From Reyranella sp. (lineage in GTDB: Bacteria > Pseudomonadota > Alphaproteobacteria > Reyranellales > Reyranellaceae): 8,608 nucleotides of DNA. Positions 1 through 6,312 of this stretch are shown here, in pieces. The notes beneath the pieces are model-generated. The model did no database searches. It had not been told where the DNA came from and saw only the letters and a program-made list of their open reading frames with translations. The stretch spans positions 1 to 8,608 of the forward strand of contig JADHLS010000186.1 of the NCBI GenBank assembly GCA_016780605.1, written 5' to 3'. The position numbers and the translations under genes are program-made. Numbering within the stretch: position 1 is the stretch's first letter; the number at the start of each line of letters is the position of its first letter.

Positions 1-321
1 GATCTCGTCGACAACGCCCGGCCGCAGGTTCTGGATCAGGATGTCGGCCGTCTCGCAGAGCTTGTGGAGCTTGTCGACATCGGCCGCCGCCTTGAGATCG
101 AGCGTCACCGAGCGCTTGTTGCGGTTCTGGCTGTAGAAGTAGAGCGAGGTGACGCCGTCCGGCCCGAACGGCGGGCCCCAGATGCGCGCATCGTCGCCGC
201 CATCGGGCTTCTCGATCTTGATCACATCGGCGCCCATGTCGGCCATCAGCACGCCGGCCAGTGGCCCGGCCAGGGCCTGGCCCACCTCGATCACGCGAAC
301 ACCTTCCAGCGGCAAGGTCAC
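1..321 (-). CDS. CaiB/BaiF (class III) CoA-transferase, N-terminal part
   Basis: This is the first 107 codons of a class III CoA-transferase; the rest lies beyond the left edge. The family moves CoA between acyl groups (formyl, carnitine, succinyl, aromatic or branched acids) in acid catabolism, in the cytoplasm. The start is GTG at 319-321 with AGAGGG about five bases upstream. Seen in the protein: the opening PLEGVRVIEVGQALAGPLAG (3-22), then GADVIKIEKPDGGDDAR (30-46), WGPPFG (48-53), the YFYSQNRNKRSVTLDLK block (61-77) and ADILIQNLRPGVVDEI (92-107). These are the usual N-terminal landmarks of the family. The catalytic Asp of the family lies further downstream and is not in the window, so activity and acyl specificity cannot be judged. 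Usual length is near 390-400 residues, so only about a quarter is visible. It is divergent from sodC, with no sign of functional linkage. Confidence 0.93.
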   Translation of the reverse strand, partial: MTLPLEGVRVIEVGQALAGPLAGVLMADMGADVIKIEKPDGGDDARIWGPPFGPDGVTSLYFYSQNRNKRSVTLDLKAAADVDKLHKLCETADILIQNLRPGVVDEI

Positions 322-463
322 GGCTACCCTCTTCGTTTTCCCCCGGCAGGATAGACCGAGCGGCGGAGAGAGCGGGCGGCAAAATCCATGTCGCTGCGCC
401 AGGCGGTCGACGGCAAGGGGGGCGTCTGGTAAGCAACACGTATCTGTCGTCAGGAGGGGAACC

Positions 464-982
464 ATGCGCGTCGCTTGGTCAGCAAGCTGCCTCACCGTGA
501 TTGCCGCGTGCGTTGCATCCTTCTCCGCGCATGCCCAGACCGCCAAGGCGTCGCTCAAGGACGCCAGCGGCAAGGAGGTCGGGCAAGTCGAGCTGGTCCA
601 GGCGACGAACGGCGTCCTTCTCAAGTTGTCGCTGAAGGGCGCGCCGCCGGGCAATCGCGCGTTTCACATCCACGCCGTCGGCAAGTGCGAGCCGCCTTTC
701 ACCAGCGCCGGCCCGCACTTCAATCCGGCGGGCCACAAGCACGGCCTCGAGGCGAAAGAGGGGTCGCATGCCGGAGACATGCCCAACCTGCATATCCCGG
801 CGAGCGGCGAGCTGGTCATCGAGATCGCGAACCCGATGATCACGCTGGTCAAGGGCCAGCCCAACTCGGTGTTCGATGCCGATGGCTCGGCGATCATCAT
901 CCACGCCGGCGCCGACGACTACAAAACCGACCCCACCGGCAACGCCGGCGACCGCATCGCCTGCGGCGTCATCGTCGAGTAG
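464..982 (+). CDS. sodC: Cu/Zn superoxide dismutase, secreted (SodC)
   Basis: The 172-residue protein converts superoxide to hydrogen peroxide and oxygen in the periplasm. ATG at 464 is chosen because AGGAGGGG (452-459) sits just before it and a signal peptide begins there: Arg2, a hydrophobic stretch, then AHA (22-24) and a likely cleavage before Gln25. All metal-site residues are present. Cu ligands are His68 and His70 (FHIH), bridging His85 (PHFNP) and His147 (IIIHAG). The Zn site is His85, His93, His102 and Asp105 (SHAGDMPNL). Cys75 and Cys167 can form the conserved disulfide, and Arg164 in GDRIACGV matches the active-site guide arginine. Length fits bacterial SodC. The reading frame is open upstream to about 149, but that part lacks coding character and would bury the signal peptide. 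There is no lipobox, so it is probably soluble. It stands alone, divergent from the CoA-transferase; I see no clear promoter in the 142-bp gap. Confidence 0.96.
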   Translation: MRVAWSASCLTVIAACVASFSAHAQTAKASLKDASGKEVGQVELVQATNGVLLKLSLKGAPPGNRAFHIHAVGKCEPPFTSAGPHFNPAGHKHGLEAKEGSHAGDMPNLHIPASGELVIEIANPMITLVKGQPNSVFDADGSAIIIHAGADDYKTDPTGNAGDRIACGVIVE

Positions 983-1109
983 CCGGCGACCGGACTGCGG
1001 TTGCTTTGACCCGCTGAGCGGAAAAGCGCGGTGGCGGCCGGGAGGGGGCACCCGTACCATATCGCCGTCTGTGCAACGCTTAACGTCTTCCGCTGCCACG
1101 GAGCGCGCC

Positions 1110-2258
1110 ATGCACCACAAGCTGATTTCCGGCGACAACCACATCGATCTCACCTACTGCCCGGCTGACCTCTGGTCCTCGCAGGCGCCGGCGAAGTGGA
1201 AGAAGAACGCGCCGCGCGTGGAGGAGCGCAACGACGGCCAGCACTGGTTCGTCGACGACAAGGACCGCGGCATGTGGAACGGCGTCGGGCCGGGCTTCCT
1301 GCCCTACACCAAGGGCTCGTTCGGCCATGTCGACGAGATGAAGGAAGCGGGCTTCGTCTGGGACAGCTATCCCGGCGCCACGCCGCGGCCGACCACGCCC
1401 GAGCTGCGCATCGCCGATCTCGACCGTGACGGTCTCGAGAAGGAGATCATCTACGGCTGCCTGATGATCAACGACCTGATCGACGACGCCGAGCTGCGCG
1501 TCTGGGCGAACGCCCGCTACAACGACTGGGCCGCCGACTTCGCCCGCCGCGCCGATCCCAACCGCGTCTTCCCGCTCGCCATCATCCCCAACACCGACCC
1601 GAAGGCCGCGGCCGACGAGGTGCGGCGCTGCGCCAGGATGGGGCTGAAGGGCGGCGACCTCGCCTTCAAGCGCATGAGCCTGCCGCTCTATCACCATGGC
1701 TGGTACGCTCTGTGGGAGGCGGCGGCGGAATGCAAGTTCCCGATCTCCTTCCACTCCACCGGCTTCAAGGCGGTGCGTGCGCCCGATACGCCGGAGATGG
1801 AGAAGGAATACGCCGTCCAGCATCGGCTGGTGCGCTCGGCGCTGTTCCAGCTCGACACCATGGAAGTGCTGGTCTCGCTGCTGGCTTCGGGCGCCTGCGA
1901 GAAGTATCCCGACTTCAACTTCGTGCTGGGCGAATCGGGTGTGACCTGGCTGCCTTACGTGTTCGACCGGCTGGACACCGAGTACCACGATCGCGCTCGC
2001 GCGCTCGGCTTCAAGATGAAGCCGTCGGATTATTTCCGCCGCCAGGGCTACGTCACCTACCAGCAGGACAAGTACCTCGAGCCGATCGTGCCCTTGATCG
2101 GCGAGGACAACATCATCTGGGGTGCCGACTACCCGCATCCCGACTGCATCTGGCCGAATTCGCGCGAGACGTTGACGCAGAACCTTGCGGGCTTCTCCGA
2201 CAGCGTGCAGAAGAAGATCGTCCACGACAACGTGGCGCGACTCTATGGGTTGAACTGA
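1110..2258 (+). CDS. Metal-dependent amidohydrolase (amidohydrolase_2 / COG2159)
   Basis: This 382-residue protein is of the ACMSD-like amidohydrolase_2 group, TIM-barrel enzymes that hydrolyse or decarboxylate small acids with a bound divalent metal. ATG at 1110 is preceded by GGAG (1100-1103) at six bases. Seen: the first-strand motif ISGDNHIDL (6-14) with His11 and Asp13; YPGATPRPTTPELRIADLDR (87-106), followed by DGLEKEIIYG; ADPNRVFPLAIIPNTDP (148-164); PISFHSTGF (211-219) with candidate metal ligand His215; LGESGVTWLPYVFDRLD (273-289); and IIWGADYPHPDCIWP (335-349) with Asp340, the family's late barrel Asp, and His343. It ends with the usual VHDNVARLYGL helix. The first motif is HxD, where many superfamily members have HxH. 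Cytoplasmic; no signal peptide. It heads a probable operon with the 86-residue protein and the LysE-type exporter. The substrate cannot be read from sequence. Confidence 0.9.
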   Translation: MHHKLISGDNHIDLTYCPADLWSSQAPAKWKKNAPRVEERNDGQHWFVDDKDRGMWNGVGPGFLPYTKGSFGHVDEMKEAGFVWDSYPGATPRPTTPELRIADLDRDGLEKEIIYGCLMINDLIDDAELRVWANARYNDWAADFARRADPNRVFPLAIIPNTDPKAAADEVRRCARMGLKGGDLAFKRMSLPLYHHGWYALWEAAAECKFPISFHSTGFKAVRAPDTPEMEKEYAVQHRLVRSALFQLDTMEVLVSLLASGACEKYPDFNFVLGESGVTWLPYVFDRLDTEYHDRARALGFKMKPSDYFRRQGYVTYQQDKYLEPIVPLIGEDNIIWGADYPHPDCIWPNSRETLTQNLAGFSDSVQKKIVHDNVARLYGLN

Positions 2259-2265
2259 ACGAACG

Positions 2266-2526
2266 ATGTCGGTCCAATATTTTGCACGCGTGAAGTCGGC
2301 CGAGGATCACGAAGCTTTCCAGAAGCTGGTCCGTCACTACCCGTCCTGCAGCTTCGAGGAGTGGCATTTCCGCGAAGCCAAGAAGATGGCCGACTGGAAG
2401 TCGCGCCGTCATGCGGTGAAGATGGTCGATGTGACGCCGGCCGAGTTCACCGCCTACTGCGAGAAGACCAAGGCCAAGCCCGATCTCACGACCTTCCTGA
2501 AGTTCCTGACCGACAAGGCCTTCTAG
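2266..2526 (+). CDS. Uncharacterised 86-residue protein between amidohydrolase and exporter
   Basis: I do not recognise this protein. It starts 7 bp after the amidohydrolase stop and ends 4 bp before the exporter start, so it is very likely co-transcribed with both. No good Shine-Dalgarno precedes ATG 2266 (the context is AACGAACG), which suggests translational coupling to the gene before. Coding character is strong: most codons end in G or C, and the start and stop fit the gap exactly. The protein is soluble-looking, with no signal peptide or membrane segment. It is rich in Lys, Glu, Phe and His and reads as mostly helical: an opening MSVQYFARVKS strand, a helix around residues 12-23, an aromatic SFEEWHFREAKKMADW segment (29-44), VDVTPAEFTAYCEKTK (54-69), and a final PDLTTFLKFLTDKAF helix (72-86). 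Two cysteines (28 and 65) form no metal motif. It could be an accessory or regulatory protein for the neighbouring enzyme, but this is inference from position only. Confidence 0.82.
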   Translation: MSVQYFARVKSAEDHEAFQKLVRHYPSCSFEEWHFREAKKMADWKSRRHAVKMVDVTPAEFTAYCEKTKAKPDLTTFLKFLTDKAF

Positions 2527-2529
2527 GGG
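2525..2529 (+). promoter_or_regulatory. Unusually tight Shine-Dalgarno before the exporter GTG
   Basis: AGGGG at 2525-2529 is the only purine-rich site before the exporter's GTG (2531), leaving just one base between them; usual spacing is 5-9. The site also contains the last two bases of the TAG stop of the preceding gene. No other in-frame ATG, GTG or TTG lies close downstream before the first membrane segment, and an in-frame TGA at 2507-2509 blocks upstream starts. Initiation therefore probably relies on coupling to translation of the 86-residue protein. Confidence 0.45.
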
Positions 2530-2530
2530 C

Positions 2531-3175
2531 GTGGTCGATCTTTCGACCAGCCTTTCGACTCTGGCGCTGTTCAGTGTCGCCGCGCTCGCCCTGACGGCGA
2601 CGCCCGGTCCCGACATGCTGCTGATCGCTTCGCGCAGCATGAGTCAGGGCCGCGGCGCGGGCTTCGCGACCCTGGCCGGCATCCAGGTCGGCACCTATTG
2701 CCACGCGTTGGCGGCGGCACTCGGCCTGTCGCAGCTCTTCCTCGTCGTGCCGGTCGCCTACGACATCGTGCGCTACGCCGGTGCCGCCTATCTGCTCTAT
2801 CTCGCCTGCAAGACCTTCCGCTCCAACGGCACGATCTTCGCGCCGACCGGCGGGCTCAGGCACCATCCGCTGGGCGCGATGTTCCGCCAGGGTCTGCTGA
2901 CGAACCTGCTGAACCCGAAGATGGCGCTGTTCGTGCTGGCGCTGTTTCCGCAGTTCGTCCGGCCCGAGGCGGGATCGGTGGCGCTGCAGATCATGGTGCT
3001 CGCGACCCTGCTGAACGCCATCGGCCTCGGGGTAAACGGCGTCGTCATCCTGACGTCGAGCCGTCTTGGCCGCCTGTTCTCCGGCAATGGCCGCTGGCGG
3101 CGCCTGCCGCAAATGCCGCTGGCGACGGTGTTCGCCGGCCTCGCCGTGAGGCTCGCCTTCGACAGCCGGCGCTGA
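2531..3175 (+). CDS. LysE/RhtB-family amino-acid or metabolite exporter
   Basis: This 214-residue inner-membrane protein belongs to the LysE/RhtB translocator family, which exports amino acids and related small molecules, usually driven by the proton gradient. Length is normal (about 205-215). Hydrophobic segments lie near residues 11-33, 44-70, 76-93, 120-140, 149-176 and 194-210. Family hallmarks are visible: ATPGPDMLL (23-31), the small-residue stretch GAGFATLAGIQVGTY (42-56), RYAGAAYLLYLACKTFR (81-97), and NLLNPKMALFVLALFPQFV (125-143). The start is GTG 2531, 4 bp after the preceding stop, with a cramped ribosome site (see separate entry). It sits last in the amidohydrolase run, so it may export that enzyme's product or substrate; this is inference. 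Its TGA (3173-3175) directly touches the stop of the convergent GST gene. Confidence 0.9.
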   Translation: MVDLSTSLSTLALFSVAALALTATPGPDMLLIASRSMSQGRGAGFATLAGIQVGTYCHALAAALGLSQLFLVVPVAYDIVRYAGAAYLLYLACKTFRSNGTIFAPTGGLRHHPLGAMFRQGLLTNLLNPKMALFVLALFPQFVRPEAGSVALQIMVLATLLNAIGLGVNGVVILTSSRLGRLFSGNGRWRRLPQMPLATVFAGLAVRLAFDSRR

Positions 3176-3844
3176 CTACTTCATTTCGTAGCTTTCGATC
3201 AGCCAGGGCTCGTTCTTGGCGGCGTCGACCCATTCCTTCATCGGCGGCCAGGCCAGCATCGCCTTGCAGTAGGCGTCGGTGTCGGAATCGATCGGCACGG
3301 CGTAGGTTTTCAGCCGCGTCACCACCGGGGCGTACATCGCATCCGCGGCGCTGATCTGGCCGAACAGGAAGCCGTCGTCCTTGGAAGCCGCCCCGGAAAA
3401 GCGCTTGCGGCAGTCGCGCCACATCGAGGTGATGCGCTCGATCTCCACGCGCACGGCGGGCGTCATGCCCTTGCCGGGATAGGACGAGCGGATGTTCATC
3501 GGCATGTTGGCGCGCAGCTCGAGGAAGCCCGCATGCATCTCGGTCGAGATCGAACGGGCATGGGCGCGCGCCGCCACCGACGCCGGCCATAGCCCGGCCT
3601 CGGGCTTGATGTCGTTGAGGTATTCACCGATCGCCAGCGATTCCCAGACCGCGAGCCCGCGATGCAGCAGCACCGGCACGCGGCCCGAGGGCGAATGCTT
3701 GCGGATCGTGGGCTGCGTTTCCGGCAAATCGAGGGGGATCACGGTCTCCTCGAACTCGATGCCGGCGATCCTGACCATCAGCCAGCCGCGCAGCGACCAC
3801 GATGAATAGTTCTTGTTGCCGATCACCAGCGTGAAGTCGGCCAT
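3176..3844 (-). CDS. Glutathione S-transferase family protein
   Basis: A 222-residue cytosolic GST-like protein, expected to conjugate or exchange glutathione on an electrophilic small molecule. The frame is open further upstream (to 3895), but the start at ATG 3842-3844 is set by AAGGAGG at 3849-3855 and by the thioredoxin-fold strand beginning immediately after it. The N-terminal domain (1-80) carries FTLVIGNKNYSSWSLRGW (4-21), with Tyr13, Ser14 and Ser15 as candidate thiol-activating residues, then SGRVPVL (53-59) with the cis-proline Pro57 and the glutathione-binding WES (67-69). The C-terminal helical domain (about 90-222) has the SAAD N-capping box (165-168). The NKNYSSWSLR signature is that of a bacterial GST subgroup of unknown substrate. 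It faces the exporter with zero intergenic bases and is divergent from the aminopeptidase, so it is probably transcribed alone. Confidence 0.93.
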   Translation of the reverse strand: MADFTLVIGNKNYSSWSLRGWLMVRIAGIEFEETVIPLDLPETQPTIRKHSPSGRVPVLLHRGLAVWESLAIGEYLNDIKPEAGLWPASVAARAHARSISTEMHAGFLELRANMPMNIRSSYPGKGMTPAVRVEIERITSMWRDCRKRFSGAASKDDGFLFGQISAADAMYAPVVTRLKTYAVPIDSDTDAYCKAMLAWPPMKEWVDAAKNEPWLIESYEMK

Positions 3845-3848
3845 ACGC

Positions 3849-3855
3849 CCTCCTT
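3849..3855 (-). promoter_or_regulatory. Ribosome binding site deciding the GST start
   Basis: Read on the minus strand, AAGGAGG (3855 to 3849) stands four bases before ATG 3844. It is a near-perfect anti-16S match and fixes this start over the 17-codon-longer alternative at 3895, whose extra residues show no similarity to the GST fold. Confidence 0.8.
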
Positions 3856-3910
3856 GCCAGCGGAACACTTTGGCCGGCAATGTTAACCGTTGCACTACAG
3901 ATTTGTGAGC

Positions 3911-5299
3911 ATGTCCATGGCGCTGCCCTTCGTCGACCGGTCATCTTCTTCATTGCCCATTCAGATTGTCGGACAATCTTCCTGGAAAAAGTGGCTCAAG
4001 GAACAAAGCGCAGCGCGCCGCGGCTGGCTGGAATCGTCGGGCGTCGCCGGCAGGGCGGGTGATCTCGCCGTGCTGCCCGGCCGCGACGGCAAGGCTGCCG
4101 GTGCCGTGCTGGTGCTGTCGGCCAGGCCCAGCCTGTGGGATTTCGGCTCGCTCGCCACGCGCCTGCCCGCGGGCACCTGGCGGCTGTCGGACACCGGCTC
4201 GGTGTCGCCGACCGACGCCGCCGTCGCCATCGGTCTCGGGACCTGGCGCTTCGAACGGTATCGTTCGAACAAGGCCAAGGCGGCAGGTGTGAAGATCATC
4301 TGGCCGGCCGGCGCCGACAAGGCGCGCGCCACGGCGATGATCGAGGCGATCTCGCTGGCGCGCGATCTCATCACCACACCGTCGTCCGACATGGGCCCGG
4401 CCGAGCTTGCCGCGGCCGCGCAGGAACTCGCCAAGCAGCACAAGGCCAGGATCAAGGTGATCGTGGGCGACGATCTCCTGAAGCAGAACTATCCCATGGT
4501 GCATGCGGTCGGCCGCGCCAGTGCGCGCGCGCCACGCCTGATCGATCTCACCTGGGGGCGCGACAGTGATCCCAAGGTGACGCTGGTCGGCAAGGGCGTG
4601 TGCTTCGACACCGGTGGCCTCGATCTCAAGCCGGCGAGCGGCATGCTCAACATGAAGAAGGACATGGGTGGCGCCGCGACGGTGATGGCGGTCGCCGCCA
4701 TGGTGATGGCGAACAAGCTGCCGGTGCGGCTGCGCCTCCTGGTGCCGGCCGTCGAGAACAGCGTGTCGGGCAATGCCTTCCGGCCGCTCGACGTCGTGCC
4801 GACGCGCAAGGGCATCACCGTCGAGATCGGCAACACCGACGCCGAGGGTCGGCTGATCCTGTGCGATGCCCTGCACGAGGGCGCGTCGGAGAAGCCCAGC
4901 ATGATGGTCGATTGCGCCACCCTCACCGGCGCCGCCCGCGTCGCGCTGGGCACCGAGCTGCCGGCGTTGTTCTGCAACGACGATGCGCTGGCCGACGATC
5001 TTCTGGACGCCGGCAAGGCGGTGACCGATCCGATGTGGCGCATGCCGCTGTTCGCGGGCTACCGCCGCCTGCTCGACAGCAAGGTGGCCGACATCAACAA
5101 CGCCCCGGGCGTCGCCTTCGGCGGCGCCATCACCGCCGCGCTCTATCTCAAGGAGTTCGTGCCCGACGACGTGCCGTGGGCGCACTTCGACATGATGGCG
5201 TGGAACAACGCGAGCCGGCCGGGCCGCCCCGAAGGCGGCGAGGCCCAGGCCGCGCGCGCAATCTTCGCCGCGATCGAGAAGCGGATTCGGTCATCCTGA
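3911..5299 (+). CDS. Leucyl aminopeptidase family protein (peptidase M17)
   Basis: A 462-residue M17 aminopeptidase that removes N-terminal residues from peptides in the cytoplasm using two divalent metals. All active-site residues are present with the spacing of bovine lens leucine aminopeptidase: metal ligands Lys228, Asp233, Asp251, Asp310 and Glu312, and catalytic Lys240 and Arg314. They lie in VGKGVCFDTGGLDLKPASG (226-244), MKKDMGGAA (248-256) and the signature NTDAEGRLILCDAL (308-321). ENSVSGNAFRPLDVV (282-296) is the usual linking motif. The N-terminal domain (about 1-140) is less conserved and shorter than in E. coli PepA. The start is uncertain: ATG 3911, ATG 3917 and an upstream TTG 3890 are all in frame and none has a strong ribosome site; I take ATG 3911. 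The last two codons and the stop lie inside the repeat at 5290-5365. It may help recycle peptides imported by the YejF-type transporter, but they are not linked in an operon. Confidence 0.94.
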   Translation: MSMALPFVDRSSSSLPIQIVGQSSWKKWLKEQSAARRGWLESSGVAGRAGDLAVLPGRDGKAAGAVLVLSARPSLWDFGSLATRLPAGTWRLSDTGSVSPTDAAVAIGLGTWRFERYRSNKAKAAGVKIIWPAGADKARATAMIEAISLARDLITTPSSDMGPAELAAAAQELAKQHKARIKVIVGDDLLKQNYPMVHAVGRASARAPRLIDLTWGRDSDPKVTLVGKGVCFDTGGLDLKPASGMLNMKKDMGGAATVMAVAAMVMANKLPVRLRLLVPAVENSVSGNAFRPLDVVPTRKGITVEIGNTDAEGRLILCDALHEGASEKPSMMVDCATLTGAARVALGTELPALFCNDDALADDLLDAGKAVTDPMWRMPLFAGYRRLLDSKVADINNAPGVAFGGAITAALYLKEFVPDDVPWAHFDMMAWNNASRPGRPEGGEAQAARAIFAAIEKRIRSS

Positions 5300-5365
5300 G
5301 CGCAGCGAAGGATCTCATGCCGATTGCAAGCGGCGATGAGGTCCTTCGCTGACGCTCAGGACGAC
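5290..5365. repeat. Paired REP-like palindromic repeat between convergent genes
   Basis: Two inverted copies of a unit of about 30 bases, left 5290-5318 and right 5336-5365, flank a 17-base spacer. Compared in the same orientation they match except for two substitutions and one inserted base. Each unit is itself an imperfect palindrome: the left has ATCCT (5293-5297) against AGGAT (5309-5313), the right GTCCT (5341-5345) against AGGAC (5358-5362). The unit core, CCTGAGCG followed by CGAAGGA, resembles a dispersed intergenic repeat I know from many bacterial genomes, often starting TCATCCTGAGCG. It fills essentially all of the gap between the aminopeptidase and the dehydrogenase and includes the aminopeptidase stop. 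It can fold as one long hairpin or two short ones. No T-run follows on either strand, so a classic terminator is doubtful, though it may slow or end convergent transcripts. Confidence 0.85.
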
Positions 5366-5369
5366 AGAA

Positions 5370-6302
5370 TCAATATCCCGTCTTCGGATCCACCGTGTTG
5401 ATCAGCGGCTGCCCTGAGCGCAGGCGCTTGATGTTCTCGATGATGCCGGGCGAGGCGGTGCGCGGGTTGGTGGCGCCGGCGATGTGCGGCGTCACCTGCA
5501 CCTTGGGATGCGTCCAGAAGCGATGGTCGGCGGGCAGGGGCTCGACGTTGAACACATCGAGCGCCGCGCCGGCGAGGTGGCCCGAATCGAGCGCGCTAAG
5601 CAGCGCCTCGTCGACGACGTGCCCGCCGCGCGCCATGTTGATGAAATAGGCACCTTTCGGCAGGCGCGCGAAGGCCGCCGCATCGAGGATGCGCTGCGTG
5701 TCGCGGGTGAGCGGCAGCACATCGACCAGGATGTCGCTGCGCCCCAGGAACTTCCCGAAACCGTCCTTGCCGTGGAACGTCTCGATGTTGGCAAGCGCCT
5801 TGGCGGTGCGGCTCCAGCCGGCCGTCGGGAAGCCGAGCGCGGCGAACTTCTTCGCCGTATCCTGGCCGATCGTGCCCAGCCCCATGACCCCCACGCGACG
5901 ATGGATGGTGTCGACGAAGTCGAGCGGCTTCCACTGCCGGGCGCGCTGGCTCTCGGCGTACTTGTCGATGTCGCGATGGTGCCGCAGCGCCCAGTAGATG
6001 GCGTATTCGCTCATCTGGCCGACCAGGCCCTCGTCCATGATGCGCACGATGGGCACGTCGGGCAGCCTGTCGTCGGCCAGCAGATGGTCGACGCCCATGC
6101 CCAGCGAGACGATCAGCTTCATGTTGCTGAACGAGGCCAGCAGGCCTCGTTCGGGCTTCCAGGCCAGGGCGATCTCGATGTCGTCGGTGTTCCCGAGGTT
6201 GCCGAGCGTGCGGAAGTCGAGGGGACCCAGCGCCTCTTCGAGAACCTTCTTCCAGTGCAGGCCGTCGGTGTCGCGGCTGATATAAGCGATGGCGTTACTC
6301 AC
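5370..6302 (-). CDS. D-2-hydroxyacid dehydrogenase (GhrA-like, NAD(P)-dependent)
   Basis: A 310-residue cytosolic dehydrogenase that interconverts a 2-oxoacid and a D-2-hydroxyacid with NAD(P)H; close relatives reduce glyoxylate and hydroxypyruvate. The Rossmann motif is VGVMGLGTIGQ (137-147), and the catalytic set is complete: Arg225 in INMARGGHVVDE (221-232), Glu254 in DVFNVEPLP (249-257) and His273 in TPHIAG (271-276). SLGMGVDHL (66-74) is the usual substrate-loop segment. The start is GTG 6300-6302, ten bases after the stop of the TAXI receptor gene; I see no good Shine-Dalgarno, so coupling to that gene is likely. The frame stays open upstream to 6419, but that part overlaps the receptor gene and is unlike the family. 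Arg163-equivalent position is Trp163 followed by SRT, which in this family often suggests NADP preference, but cofactor choice is uncertain. Its stop lies 4 bp from the repeat at 5290-5365. Confidence 0.92.
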   Translation of the reverse strand: MSNAIAYISRDTDGLHWKKVLEEALGPLDFRTLGNLGNTDDIEIALAWKPERGLLASFSNMKLIVSLGMGVDHLLADDRLPDVPIVRIMDEGLVGQMSEYAIYWALRHHRDIDKYAESQRARQWKPLDFVDTIHRRVGVMGLGTIGQDTAKKFAALGFPTAGWSRTAKALANIETFHGKDGFGKFLGRSDILVDVLPLTRDTQRILDAAAFARLPKGAYFINMARGGHVVDEALLSALDSGHLAGAALDVFNVEPLPADHRFWTHPKVQVTPHIAGATNPRTASPGIIENIKRLRSGQPLINTVDPKTGY

Positions 6303-6312
6303 GCCGGCAAAC

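Noticed and set aside
241..300. GGCC-rich palindromic stretch in the CoA-transferase
   Set aside because: Explained by Ala/Gly/Pro codons of the conserved ALAGPLAG segment.
149..463. In-frame upstream extension of sodC (105 extra codons)
   Set aside because: It overlaps the CoA-transferase on the other strand, its residues look like out-of-frame GC-rich translation, and a strong ribosome site plus signal peptide fix the start at 464.
983..1109. Promoter or terminator between sodC and the amidohydrolase
   Set aside because: TTGACC at 1006-1011 has no acceptable -10 at the right distance, and the short CCGC/GCGG palindrome near 1011-1021 is too small and lacks a T-run.
1080..2225. 381-codon open frame on the minus strand across the amidohydrolase
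   Set aside because: Rich in Arg, His, Val and Gly without any domain pattern; it is the antisense shadow of a clear enzyme gene in GC-rich DNA.
3845..3910. Promoters in the short GST/aminopeptidase divergent gap
   Set aside because: TTGGCC near 3870 has only a very poor -10 match 17 bases later; nothing on either strand is better than chance.
3950..5185. 411-codon open frame on the minus strand across the aminopeptidase
   Set aside because: The plus-strand frame carries every M17 active-site residue; the antisense product is low-complexity Arg/His/Gly-rich.
5413..5423. Further piece of the 5290-5365 repeat (CCTGAGCGCAG)
   Set aside because: An 11-base match without the rest of the unit, lying inside the dehydrogenase coding region; most likely chance in GC-rich DNA.
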